From positions 1 to 13,130 of the forward strand of contig CAJTOM010000069.1 of assembly GCA_910577915.1 (NCBI GenBank): a stretch of 13,130 bases of DNA, given 5' to 3'. This DNA comes from an uncultured Oscillospiraceae bacterium. Its GTDB lineage: Bacteria; Bacillota; Clostridia; Oscillospirales; Oscillospiraceae. A program made the translations under genes and the position numbers. Positions 7,027-13,130 of this stretch are shown one piece after another. How positions within the stretch are numbered: the first letter of the stretch is position 1; the number at the start of each line of letters is the position of its first letter. The notes beneath the pieces are model-generated. The model saw only the letters and a list, made by a program, of their open reading frames with translations. It did no database searches and was not told the DNA's origin.

Positions 7027-7041
7027 GCGAGATGGTATGAT
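7011..7041 (+). promoter_or_regulatory. Possible extended -10 promoter for prfC
   Basis: TATGAT at 7036-7041 is preceded by TGG (7033-7035), which fits an extended -10 element. The best -35 candidate is TTGCAA at 7011-7016 (4 of 6 matches, 19-nt spacer), inside the palindrome. Transcription would start near 7048, right at the Shine-Dalgarno of the leader ORF. A promoter farther upstream or readthrough from the phosphatase gene is also possible. Confidence 0.4.
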
Positions 7042-7061
7042 CCAACCAGGAGGCCGGACCG

Positions 7062-7097
7062 ATGCAGAAACAAGGAAGCACCGAAGAAAATGAGTGA
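7062..7097 (+). CDS. Short leader ORF (11 codons) in frame with and upstream of prfC
   Basis: AGGAGG at 7048-7053 stands 8 nt before an ATG at 7062 that encodes MQKQGSTEENE and stops at UGA (7095-7097). The last base of this stop is the first base of the AGGAGG that serves prfC (7097-7102). The leader ORF is in the same frame as prfC: after UGA come five sense codons (GGA GGC CAA TAC ACC) and then the prfC ATG. Because prfC encodes a termination factor, a UGA-ended leader ORF here suggests termination-dependent control, either by reinitiation, by occlusion of the prfC ribosome binding site, or by readthrough into an extended RF3. The ORF and signals are seen directly; translation and regulation are inferred. 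I know of no described family. Confidence 0.5.
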   Translation: MQKQGSTEENE

Positions 7098-7112
7098 GGA
7101 GGCCAATACACC

Positions 7113-8687
7113 ATGGCTGGATTACAGGAAGAAATTACGAGACGGCGGACCTTCGCCATCATCTCCCACCCGGACGCGGGTAAAACCACGCTGACAGAAA
7201 AATTTCTCCTCTACGGCGGGGCCATCGCCCAGGCCGGGGAGGTCAAGGGCAAGCGGGCCAGAGCCGCTACCTCCGACTGGATGGAGATCGAGAAGCAGAG
7301 GGGCATCTCCGTCACCAGCTCCGTCATGCAGTTCCAGCACGACGGCTACTGCGTCAACATTTTGGACACGCCGGGCCACCAGGATTTCTCCGAGGATACC
7401 TACCGCACCCTCATGGCGGCGGACTCCGCCGTGATGGTCATCGACGGGGCCAAGGGCGTGGAGCCCCAGACCCGAAAGCTGTTTAAGGTCTGCGCCATGC
7501 GGCATATCCCCATCTTTACCTTCATCAACAAGATGGACCGGGAGACCAAGGACCCCCTGTCCCTGTGCGAGGAGGTGGAGCGGGAGCTGGGGATCGACAC
7601 CTACGCCGTCAACTGGCCCATCGGCTGCGGCAGGGAGTTCCAGGGGGTCTATGACCGGGAGAGGGCCAGCATCCTCTTCTTCTCCGCCGAGGGGCGGGGG
7701 AAGAAGGCCGCCTCCGTGGAGGTGGACCTGGAGGACCCCGCCGCCGCCAACTTTATCGGCGAGGCGCGCTGGCAGGCCCTCCGGGAGGAGGTGGAGCTGC
7801 TGGGCGCGGGCCGGGACTTCGACATGAAGGCCGTCCGGGCCGGGACGCTGAGCCCCGTGTTCTTCGGCTCCGCCCTGACCAACTTCGGCGTGGAGCCCTT
7901 TCTGGAGGAGTTTCTGCGCATGACCACCCCGCCCACCAACCGGGTGTCCGACGCGGGGGAGATCGACGCATTCTCCCCGGATTTCTCCGCCTTTGTGTTC
8001 AAGATTCAGGCCAACATGAACAAGGCCCACCGGGACCGCATCGCCTTTATGCGTGTGTGCTCCGGCAAGTTCCAGCGGGACAGCGAGGTTTACCACATGC
8101 AGTCCGGCAAGAAGCTACGCCTCAGCCAGCCCCAGCAGATGCTGGCCGCCGAGCGGGAGATCATCGACGAGGCCTACGCCGGGGACATCATCGGCGTATT
8201 TGATCCCGGCCTGTTCGCCATCGGCGACACGGTGACGGCGCCGGGGAAAAAGTTCAAGTTTCAGGGCATCCCCACTTTTGAGCCGGAGCACTTCATGCGG
8301 GTGTCCCCCGTGGACACCATGAAGCGCAAGCAGTTCATCAAGGGCACCGAGCAGATTGCCCAAGAGGGCGCAATCCAGATCTTCAAGGTGCCCTACGCCG
8401 GTATGGAGGAGGTCATTGTGGGGGTGGTGGGCACGCTGCAATTCGACGTGTTCCAGTACCGGATGCGCGCCGAATACGGCGTGGAGCTGCGGATGAACGG
8501 ACTGCCCTACGATCATTTGCGGCGGATCGCCGCGTCCCCTGTGGAGCCCAAGGAGCTGACGCTCTGCGCCGACGCGGCGCTGCTGGAGGATTTCCGGGGG
8601 AGGAGTTTGATTGCCTACTCCGGGGAGTGGCCGGTAGGGTATCTTTTGAAGCATAATCAGGGGTTGGAGCTGGAGGAGCCGAACTGA
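7113..8687 (+). CDS. prfC: Peptide chain release factor 3 (RF3)
   Basis: RF3 is a ribosome-associated translational GTPase that helps release RF1/RF2 after peptide hydrolysis. The GTPase motifs are intact: G1 SHPDAGKTT (residues 18-26), switch I RGISVTSS (63-70), G3 DTPGHQDF (85-92) and G4 NKMD (139-142). RF3-specific stretches include SDWMEIEKQRGISVTSSVMQ and the C-terminal VVGTLQFDVFQYRMRAEYGV. The length of 524 residues is close to E. coli RF3 (529), and the N-terminus (ITRRRTFAIISHP) aligns with RF3 starts, so ATG 7113 is the natural start. AGGAGG at 7097-7102 lies 10 nt upstream. An 11-codon in-frame leader ORF precedes it. RF3 could be confused with EF-G or TetM-type GTPases, but the motifs given are RF3-like. 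Confidence 0.96.
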   Translation: MAGLQEEITRRRTFAIISHPDAGKTTLTEKFLLYGGAIAQAGEVKGKRARAATSDWMEIEKQRGISVTSSVMQFQHDGYCVNILDTPGHQDFSEDTYRTLMAADSAVMVIDGAKGVEPQTRKLFKVCAMRHIPIFTFINKMDRETKDPLSLCEEVERELGIDTYAVNWPIGCGREFQGVYDRERASILFFSAEGRGKKAASVEVDLEDPAAANFIGEARWQALREEVELLGAGRDFDMKAVRAGTLSPVFFGSALTNFGVEPFLEEFLRMTTPPTNRVSDAGEIDAFSPDFSAFVFKIQANMNKAHRDRIAFMRVCSGKFQRDSEVYHMQSGKKLRLSQPQQMLAAEREIIDEAYAGDIIGVFDPGLFAIGDTVTAPGKKFKFQGIPTFEPEHFMRVSPVDTMKRKQFIKGTEQIAQEGAIQIFKVPYAGMEEVIVGVVGTLQFDVFQYRMRAEYGVELRMNGLPYDHLRRIAASPVEPKELTLCADAALLEDFRGRSLIAYSGEWPVGYLLKHNQGLELEEPN

Positions 8688-8691
8688 GTGC

Positions 8692-8786
8692 CGCGCCCGC
8701 CGGGCGCGAGGGGGGCTGGGTTGCAGCCCTAGAGCCCCCGCAAGCTTCCGTATAGAAGAATTTACCCCTCGCGCCCGGAGGGCGCG
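8692..8786. repeat. 95-bp element with 22-nt inverted ends, filling the prfC-cobT gap
   Basis: Left arm 8692-8713 and right arm 8765-8786 are reverse complements at 21 of 22 positions, including a perfect 13-bp block (8701-8713 with 8765-8777, CGGGCGCGAGGGG). Each arm is also itself a hairpin: CGCGCCC/GGGCGCG at 8692-8708 and TCGCGCCC/GGGCGCGA at 8769-8787. The RNA can thus form either two local hairpins or one long stem enclosing two smaller hairpins (GGGGGCT 8711-8717 with AGCCCCC 8733-8739, partly competing with the long stem; CTTC/GAAG at 8745-8758). The element starts 4 nt after the prfC stop and ends 15 nt before the cobT start. It could be a small MITE-like or REP-like repeat, or a cis-regulatory switch for cobT. 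No cobalamin-riboswitch B12 box is visible. Confidence 0.7.
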
Positions 8787-8801
8787 AAGAAAGGACCCGC
8801 T

Positions 8802-9860
8802 ATGGATAACCTGACCCGGCGGCTGGACGCCGCCATCTCCGCGATCTGCCCCGCTGACGCGGAGCAGATCGCAAAAGCCAAAGCCCATTGGGACGCGGTG
8901 GCCAAGCCCCTCCACGGGCTGGGGCTGCTGGAGGAGACCGTGGCGCGGATGGCGGGGGTGGCCCCCCTGCGGCGGACGTACCGGAAGTGCGTGGCTGCCT
9001 TCTGCGCGGACAACGGCGTGGTGGCCCAGGGGGTTACCCAGACCGACAGCGGCGTTACCGCCATTGTGGCGGGAAATATGGCCGCCGGCAAGGCCAGCGT
9101 GTGCTGTATGGGCCGGGTGGCCGGGGCGGAGGTGCTGCCGGTGGATGCCGGGATGTGCACCGAGGCGCCGGGCCTGCGCTCAATCAAGGTGAGACAGGGG
9201 ACAAGGGATCTGTCACAGGAGCCGGCCATGACCAGAGAGGAGTGCCTTACGGTGCTGCTGGCGGGTCTGGAGCTGGCGGGAGAGCTGGCGGGGAAGGGCT
9301 TTACCCTGCTGGCCGCCGGGGAGATGGGCATCGGCAACACCACCACCACCAGTGCCGTGGCCGCCGTGCTGCTGGGCCGCCCCGCCGGGGAGATGACCGG
9401 CAAGGGGGCCGGGCTCTCCGACGCGGGGCTGGAGAGAAAAATTGCCGTGATTGACGCCGCCATCGCCCTCCACCGGCCAGACCCCGCCGACCCGGTGGAC
9501 GTTATCGCCAAGGTGGGAGGGTTCGACATCGCCGCGATGACCGGGTTCTACCTGGGCTGCGCTTTGAACCGGACGCCTGCCGTGATGGACGGCTTTATCT
9601 CCACCGTGGCCGCCCTGGCGGCGGTGCGGCTGTGCCCGGCGGCGGGAGACGCGCTCATCGCCTCCCACCTGTCCGCCGAGCCGGGGGCGGGCTATGTGAT
9701 GGAGGCCCTGGGGCAGGAGCCTCTGCTGCGGCTGGGAATGGCCCTGGGGGAGGGCACCGGGGCCGTGTCCGCCATGCCCCTGATCGATATGGCCCTGGGG
9801 GTCTACTTCGAGATGCCCTCCTTCGACGGCATCGGCATCGACGCCTATCAGCCGCTGTGA
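8802..9860 (+). CDS. cobT: Nicotinate-nucleotide--dimethylbenzimidazole phosphoribosyltransferase (CobT)
   Basis: CobT makes alpha-ribazole 5'-phosphate from nicotinate mononucleotide and a lower-ligand base such as 5,6-dimethylbenzimidazole, feeding the nucleotide loop of cobalamin. The 352-residue protein carries the family blocks in order: HWDAVAKPLHGLGLLEE, CADNGVVAQGVTQ, GEMGIGNTTTTSA, VGGFDIAAMTGFYLGCALNR and MALGEGTGA. The last contains Glu317, the same number as the catalytic Glu of Salmonella CobT. The usual KPxGSLG block reads KPLHGLG, a modest departure. The ATG at 8802 has a modest AAAGGA site at 8790-8795. The stop overlaps the cobU GTG start by 4 nt, so the two are coupled. The base actually attached (benzimidazole, phenol or purine type) cannot be told from sequence. 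Confidence 0.95.
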   Translation: MDNLTRRLDAAISAICPADAEQIAKAKAHWDAVAKPLHGLGLLEETVARMAGVAPLRRTYRKCVAAFCADNGVVAQGVTQTDSGVTAIVAGNMAAGKASVCCMGRVAGAEVLPVDAGMCTEAPGLRSIKVRQGTRDLSQEPAMTREECLTVLLAGLELAGELAGKGFTLLAAGEMGIGNTTTTSAVAAVLLGRPAGEMTGKGAGLSDAGLERKIAVIDAAIALHRPDPADPVDVIAKVGGFDIAAMTGFYLGCALNRTPAVMDGFISTVAALAAVRLCPAAGDALIASHLSAEPGAGYVMEALGQEPLLRLGMALGEGTGAVSAMPLIDMALGVYFEMPSFDGIGIDAYQPL

Positions 9861-10459
9861 GCCTGCTTCTTATCACCGGCGGCAGTGGCAGCGGCAAGTC
9901 CGCCTATGCCGAGCGGACCCTCCTCTCCAGAATGCCCCCGGAGGGGGGCGGGCGGGCGGTGTACCTGGCCACCATGGAGAACACAGGCCCGGAGGCGGCG
10001 GCCAGGGTGGCCCGGCACCGGGCCATGCGTGCCCGCCACGGCGCGGCGGCGGGGCGGACCTTCGTCACCCTGGAGCAGCCTGTGGACCTGGGTGGCGCGG
10101 CGGTCCTGCCGGGGGATTTTGTGCTGGTGGAGGACCTGGGCAACCTGCTGGCTAACGAGCTGTGGTCCCCGGCGGGGGCGGGCCGGGCGGGGGCGGAGGC
10201 GCGGATCCTCTCCGGCGTGAGGGCGCTGATGGAACGGGCGGCGCTGCTGGCGGTGGTCAGCGTGGACATATTCGCCGGCGGGGACGGCTACGACCCGGAG
10301 ATCCTGGACTACATCCGTACCCTGGGGCGGCTCCACAGGACGCTGGCGGCGCTGGCGGAGGAGTCGGCGGAGGTGGTGTGCGGCATCCCTCTGGCGGGAA
10401 AAGGGCTTCCCGCATATAACGAACATAGGCCGGCGGCGCCGGCCGGACAGGAGGCATAA
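9857..10459 (+). CDS. cobU: Adenosylcobinamide kinase / adenosylcobinamide-phosphate guanylyltransferase (CobU)
   Basis: Bifunctional enzyme that phosphorylates adenosylcobinamide and then transfers GMP, preparing it for joining to the CobT product. I place the start at GTG 9857, which overlaps the cobT stop (GTGA) and gives a 200-residue protein beginning MSLLLITGGSGSGKS, as in the family. A frame extending further upstream runs within cobT and is not real. The P-loop GGSGSGKS is at residues 8-15, a RHRAMR block around His54 matches the region holding the guanylylated histidine, and VLVEDLGNLLANELW matches the Walker B-like stretch. The late block usually read as NE(V/I)... is VDIFAGGDGYDPEILDYIRT here, which resembles the clostridial variant but lacks the Asn-Glu pair, so the protein is somewhat divergent. 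It ends in GIPLAGKG plus a Pro/Ala tail. The stop overlaps the next gene by one base. Confidence 0.88.
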   Translation: MSLLLITGGSGSGKSAYAERTLLSRMPPEGGGRAVYLATMENTGPEAAARVARHRAMRARHGAAAGRTFVTLEQPVDLGGAAVLPGDFVLVEDLGNLLANELWSPAGAGRAGAEARILSGVRALMERAALLAVVSVDIFAGGDGYDPEILDYIRTLGRLHRTLAALAEESAEVVCGIPLAGKGLPAYNEHRPAAPAGQEA

Positions 10460-12453
10460 TGAACAGACGAGGTGTTTACAGACGCGGCGCGGCGGCGCTG
10501 GCGGCGGCGATGCTGCTGGTGCTGGCGGCGGGGTGCGGCGCGGAGGAGAAGGGGAGCGGCGAGAGCCCCCGGAACCCCTACGGACTGACGGAGACGGTGG
10601 AGGAGGGAGCCATCCTCCACGCCTGGTGCTGGTCCTTCGAGACCATCACCGAGAGCATGGAGGACATCGCCTGGGCGGGCTTCTCCGCCATCCAGACCTC
10701 CCCCATCAACGCCTGTGTGGCGGGGGGCGGCGGCGGTATGCAGCTCAACGGAGAGGGAAAGTGGTACTACCACTACCAGCCCACCGACTGGACCATCGGC
10801 AATTACCAGCTGGGCACCAAGGAGGCATTTACCGCCATGTGCGAGGCGGCCCACCGGTACGGCATCAAGGTGATCGTAGACGTGGTCCCCAACCACACCA
10901 CCCCGGACCTGGACAGCGTCAGCGAGAGCCTGATCAGCGCCGCCGGGGGACGGGAGAAGCTCTACCACGCCAACGGCTTCAACGAGATCGTACAGTGGGA
11001 CGACCGGCTGGAGTGCACCACCGGGCAGATGGGGGGCCTGCCGGACGTGAACACGGAGAATCCGGCCTTCCAGGACTACTTCATCGCCTACCTCAACGAG
11101 TGCATCGACTGCGGCGCGGACGGCTTCCGCTACGACACCGCCAAGCACATCGGCCTGCCGGACGACCCGAAGGACCCCAGCGCGGAGGAGAACAACTTCT
11201 GGCAGCGGGTCACCGGGGAGATCGATGAGAGAATCTTTAACTACGGCGAGGTGCTCCAGGGGGACGGGGAGCGGATCGAGGCCTATCAGGAGGCCATCGG
11301 CGGCACCACCGCCAGCGCCTTCGGCGCGGCGGTAAGGGAGGCGCTGGCCTCCGGCCGGCTGAGCGCCGGGGAGCTGGAGAGCCTGCGTATCGATGTGGAG
11401 AACCCCACCGCCGTCACCTGGGTGGAGTCCCACGACAACTACTGCAACGACGGCACTGCGGTGAGCCTCACCGAGGACCAGGTCATCCAGGGCTGGGCCG
11501 TGGTCTGCGCGCGGGGCAGCGGCACCCCCCTCTTCTTCGACCGGCCCTACGGGGCCTCCGCCTCCAATATGTGGGGGAGCATGAACCGCATCGGGGCCGC
11601 CGGCAGCCCCTTCTTCCGGGACGAGCGGGTGGCGGCGGTGAACCGCTTCCGCAACGCCATGGTTGGGGAGAGCGAACGGCTCTTCAACGCCGACGAGGAG
11701 GAGACCGTGCTCCTCATCGGCCGGGGAGAGCGGGGGCTGGTGCTGGTGAACGCCGGGCGGTACAGCTACAACCTCCATACCCCCGTGGACCTGGCGGACG
11801 GGACCTACACGGACCGGGCCGGCAGCGGTATGACGTACACCGTCTCCGGCGGGGTGCTCACCGGGAGCATCCTGGCCGGCGGGGTGGCGGTCCTCTATGA
11901 GGACGGGTACCTGGAGATACCAGACCTGCCGGAGACGGGGCTGGAGACAGAGAGCTTTATCCTCTCCGGCGGCGCGGCGGAGGCGGTGCTCCGGCTGGAG
12001 GGCGCGGAGAGCGGCAGCTACAGCGTGGACGGCGGCGAGGCAGTCCCCTTCCAGGACGGCGACCGGGTGACGGTGGAGAGCGGCGAGGAGGGCGCGGTGA
12101 CCATCACCCTCCGGGCCAAAGGGGCGGGCGGCGAGACCGTCCGGTCCTGGGTCTTCACCGTGCAGGGGCCCCGGAATGTGGACGCGGGAACCGCCATCCA
12201 CTTCCAGCGGCCGGAGGACTGGGGCGAGACCATCTACGCCTACGTCTACGACGAGAGCACGGGGGCGGTGAAGGAGGCGGCTCCCTGGCCCGGCGCGGCC
12301 TGTACGCCAGAGGCGGACGGGACCTGGAGCTACACCTTCCCGGAGAGCTGGGAGAATGTGCTGGTGATCTTCACCGACGGGAAAAACCAGGTGCCGGGGG
12401 CGATGGAGCCCGGTATGGTGGTGGAGCCCGACAAGGTGTATACCGCGGGATGA
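10459..12453 (+). CDS. GH13 alpha-amylase-like lipoprotein with C-terminal starch-binding (CBM26-like) domain
   Basis: Predicted cell-surface enzyme cutting alpha-1,4-glucan such as starch. The N-terminus is a lipoprotein signal: RR, a hydrophobic stretch (AAALAAAMLLVLAAG) and lipobox LAAGC with Cys26 as the anchor. Residues about 48-400 form the GH13 barrel, closest in appearance to the B. subtilis AmyE type (GAILHAWCWSFETI, AIQTSPIN, LPDDPK). Catalytic residues are present: nucleophile D226 in GFRYDTAKH, acid/base E264 in YGEVLQ, and D326 in VESHDN, with DVVPNH at 141-146. A beta domain follows (about 405-485), then a linker/beta-sandwich region (490-572). Last is a carbohydrate-binding module (about 578-662) with IHFQRPEDWGETIYAYVYDE, WPG and VLVIFTDGKNQVPG. 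The length is 664 residues. AGGAGG at 10449-10454 is only 4 nt before the ATG, and the start overlaps the cobU stop (TAATG). Confidence 0.93.
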   Translation: MNRRGVYRRGAAALAAAMLLVLAAGCGAEEKGSGESPRNPYGLTETVEEGAILHAWCWSFETITESMEDIAWAGFSAIQTSPINACVAGGGGGMQLNGEGKWYYHYQPTDWTIGNYQLGTKEAFTAMCEAAHRYGIKVIVDVVPNHTTPDLDSVSESLISAAGGREKLYHANGFNEIVQWDDRLECTTGQMGGLPDVNTENPAFQDYFIAYLNECIDCGADGFRYDTAKHIGLPDDPKDPSAEENNFWQRVTGEIDERIFNYGEVLQGDGERIEAYQEAIGGTTASAFGAAVREALASGRLSAGELESLRIDVENPTAVTWVESHDNYCNDGTAVSLTEDQVIQGWAVVCARGSGTPLFFDRPYGASASNMWGSMNRIGAAGSPFFRDERVAAVNRFRNAMVGESERLFNADEEETVLLIGRGERGLVLVNAGRYSYNLHTPVDLADGTYTDRAGSGMTYTVSGGVLTGSILAGGVAVLYEDGYLEIPDLPETGLETESFILSGGAAEAVLRLEGAESGSYSVDGGEAVPFQDGDRVTVESGEEGAVTITLRAKGAGGETVRSWVFTVQGPRNVDAGTAIHFQRPEDWGETIYAYVYDESTGAVKEAAPWPGAACTPEADGTWSYTFPESWENVLVIFTDGKNQVPGAMEPGMVVEPDKVYTAG

Positions 12454-12460
12454 CAAAAAA

Positions 12461-12486
12461 CCCCCGGACGGCGAGCCGTCCGGGGG
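12461..12486. terminator. Bidirectional intrinsic terminator between convergent genes
   Basis: CCCCCGGACGG (12461-12471) and CCGTCCGGGGG (12476-12486) form a perfect 11-bp stem with a CGAG loop. On the minus strand it is followed by six T (12455-12460 read in reverse), an excellent terminator for the minus-strand gene. On the plus strand it follows the amylase stop by 7 nt and is trailed by TCGCTTATG, a poorer U-tract, while the six A before it complement the stem in the usual bidirectional pattern. Confidence 0.9.
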
Positions 12487-12514
12487 TCGCTTATGTGCCG
12501 GGGGGGCCGGGGAT

Positions 12515-13130
12515 TTACTCCGCAGCCTCCAGCTGGGCGTAGAAGACGGTGAGGCGCTCTCCCAGGTCGAGGACAAGGTCGTCATCCTCGCCGGTGAGCT
12601 CCACCACAAAGTCCTCCTGGCCCTTGAGGAGGGCGTAGTTGGTCAGAACCTTGCGCAGAAGACCCACGGTCAGCAGCTCATCGGGGTCCAGGGGCTCGGC
12701 CTCGGTGTTGACCACCAGGGCGTTGTCCAGGGCCCAGCAGATGGCCGGGGCGTACTCGTGGGAGGCGAAGGGGAAGCCCTCGGGCAGGTCCACGGCGGGG
12801 CGGTCCTCGTGGCGGTAGAGCTCGTCGAGCAGCTGGGCCAGGCTCAGAAGACCGGCCAGGGGCACGGCCTCATCCGCGATGGTCACAGGCGCGGCAGCGG
12901 GCTCGCCGCCCAGGGGAACGTCCTCGTCGGGGATGGTGACGACGCCGTCAGGGACGTCGGGGCCGTCGTCGGGGAGCTCGGGGGTTTCGGGGAGGACGGG
13001 GATGTCGGGGGTGTTCCCGTCATCGGGCTCGGTGGGCTCAGAGGGCGCAGAGGGCTCGGTGGGCTCGGTGGGCTCAGAGGGCTCGGTGGGCTCGGTGGGC
13101 TCAGAGGGCTCGGTGGGCTCAGTGGGGAAA
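12515..13130 (-). CDS. C-terminal part of a probable surface protein with Pro-Glu-Thr/Ser repeats, 5' end outside the window
   Basis: The frame runs open from the window edge (about 13129) to the TAA at 12515-12517, 204 residues; the real start is beyond the window. The GTG at 12886 is only an internal valine codon. Three zones are visible in protein order. First, about 34 residues of PTE/PSE tripeptide repeats, typical of extended wall-spanning linkers. Second, an acidic Asp/Pro-rich stretch with two copies of a VTIxDExxPL motif (12911-12940 VTIPDEDVPL and 12857-12886 VTIADEAVPL). Third, a terminal domain of about 115 residues (AQLLDELYRHE, HEYAPAICWALDNALV, LDPDELLTVGLLRKVL, FVVELTGEDDDLVLDLGERL). 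The HEYAPAICWA to LLRKVL portion is loosely like an S-layer homology repeat. VxIxDExxPL motifs occur near the ends of Gram-positive surface proteins, but no LPXTG sorting signal follows. Function unknown; surface location is inferred. Confidence 0.72.
   Translation of the reverse strand, partial: FPTEPTEPSEPTEPTEPSEPTEPTEPSAPSEPTEPDDGNTPDIPVLPETPELPDDGPDVPDGVVTIPDEDVPLGGEPAAAPVTIADEAVPLAGLLSLAQLLDELYRHEDRPAVDLPEGFPFASHEYAPAICWALDNALVVNTEAEPLDPDELLTVGLLRKVLTNYALLKGQEDFVVELTGEDDDLVLDLGERLTVFYAQLEAAE
13026..13125 (-). repeat. 9-nt/27-nt tandem repeat coding for Pro-Glu-Thr/Ser tripeptides
   Basis: Read on the plus strand, units of GGGCTCGGT and GGGCTCAGA alternate. The 27-nt unit (two of the first, one of the second) occurs exactly at 13052-13078 and 13079-13105, with partial or variant copies on both sides; one unit carries GCG instead of GAG (Ala for Glu). 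Units are multiples of three, so copy changes keep the reading frame and would only alter linker length. Confidence 0.85.

Noticed and set aside
7090..7194. Plus-strand ORF starting ATG at 7090, overlapping the prfC start in another frame
   Set aside because: No Shine-Dalgarno at usable distance and the peptide runs out of frame through the conserved RF3 N-terminus.
8688..8801. Cobalamin riboswitch upstream of cobT
   Set aside because: The gap is too short for the full aptamer and no B12-box-like sequence is seen; the interval is filled by the inverted-repeat element.
9632..9856. Upstream extension of the cobU reading frame into cobT
   Set aside because: Arg/Gly-rich out-of-frame translation of cobT; the CobU family starts just before the P-loop, which fits GTG 9857.
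10309..12609. Very long minus-strand ORF (766 codons) opposite the amylase gene
   Set aside because: Antisense shadow caused by GC-rich codon bias; it runs through the terminator and has low-complexity composition, while the opposite strand encodes a clear GH13 enzyme.
13026..13125. CRISPR-like array from the regularly spaced repeats at the window end
   Set aside because: Units are contiguous 9/27-nt in-frame codon repeats without spacers, encoding a Pro-Glu-Thr/Ser linker.

Overview
This window looks like chromosomal DNA from a flagellated, high-GC Clostridia, most likely Oscillospiraceae (relatives of Flavonifractor, Oscillibacter or Intestinimonas). The reasons are Firmicutes-type flagellar and chemotaxis genes (SigD/FliA-type sigma factor, FlhO/FlhP-like rod proteins, CheC, CheD, CheV), strong AGGAGG ribosome binding sites, GC-rich codon use, and surface-protein C-termini with Pro/Glu/Thr repeats. 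The genus is an inference; no rRNA or tRNA gene is present.

Positions 1-5743 are the end of a large motility operon, all on the plus strand: the flagellar sigma factor (5' end cut by the window edge), two FlgF/FlgG-type rod proteins, cheC and cheD (overlapping by 4 nt), cheV, and an EAL-HDOD protein whose EAL active site is degraded. Together they cover flagellar gene transcription, distal rod building, receptor deamidation, CheY-P dephosphorylation and adaptation. About 500 bp of mostly non-coding, hairpin-rich DNA follow (5744-6241), ending in a near-consensus sigma-A promoter.

Positions 6242-8687 hold a HAD-family phosphatase and prfC (release factor 3). The prfC leader contains a 26-bp perfect palindrome, a possible extended -10 promoter, and an 11-codon ORF with an ideal Shine-Dalgarno. 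That ORF ends in UGA in the same frame as prfC and its stop abuts the prfC ribosome binding site. This is the most interesting feature seen here.

Positions 8688-12453 begin with a 95-bp element bounded by 22-nt near-perfect inverted repeats. It is followed by cobT, cobU (two enzymes of cobalamin nucleotide-loop assembly) and a GH13 alpha-amylase-like lipoprotein. The three genes are tightly coupled by overlapping stop and start codons. A bidirectional terminator (12461-12486) separates them from a convergent minus-strand gene (12515 to the window end) that encodes the C-terminal part of a probable surface protein with Pro-Glu-Thr/Ser repeats.
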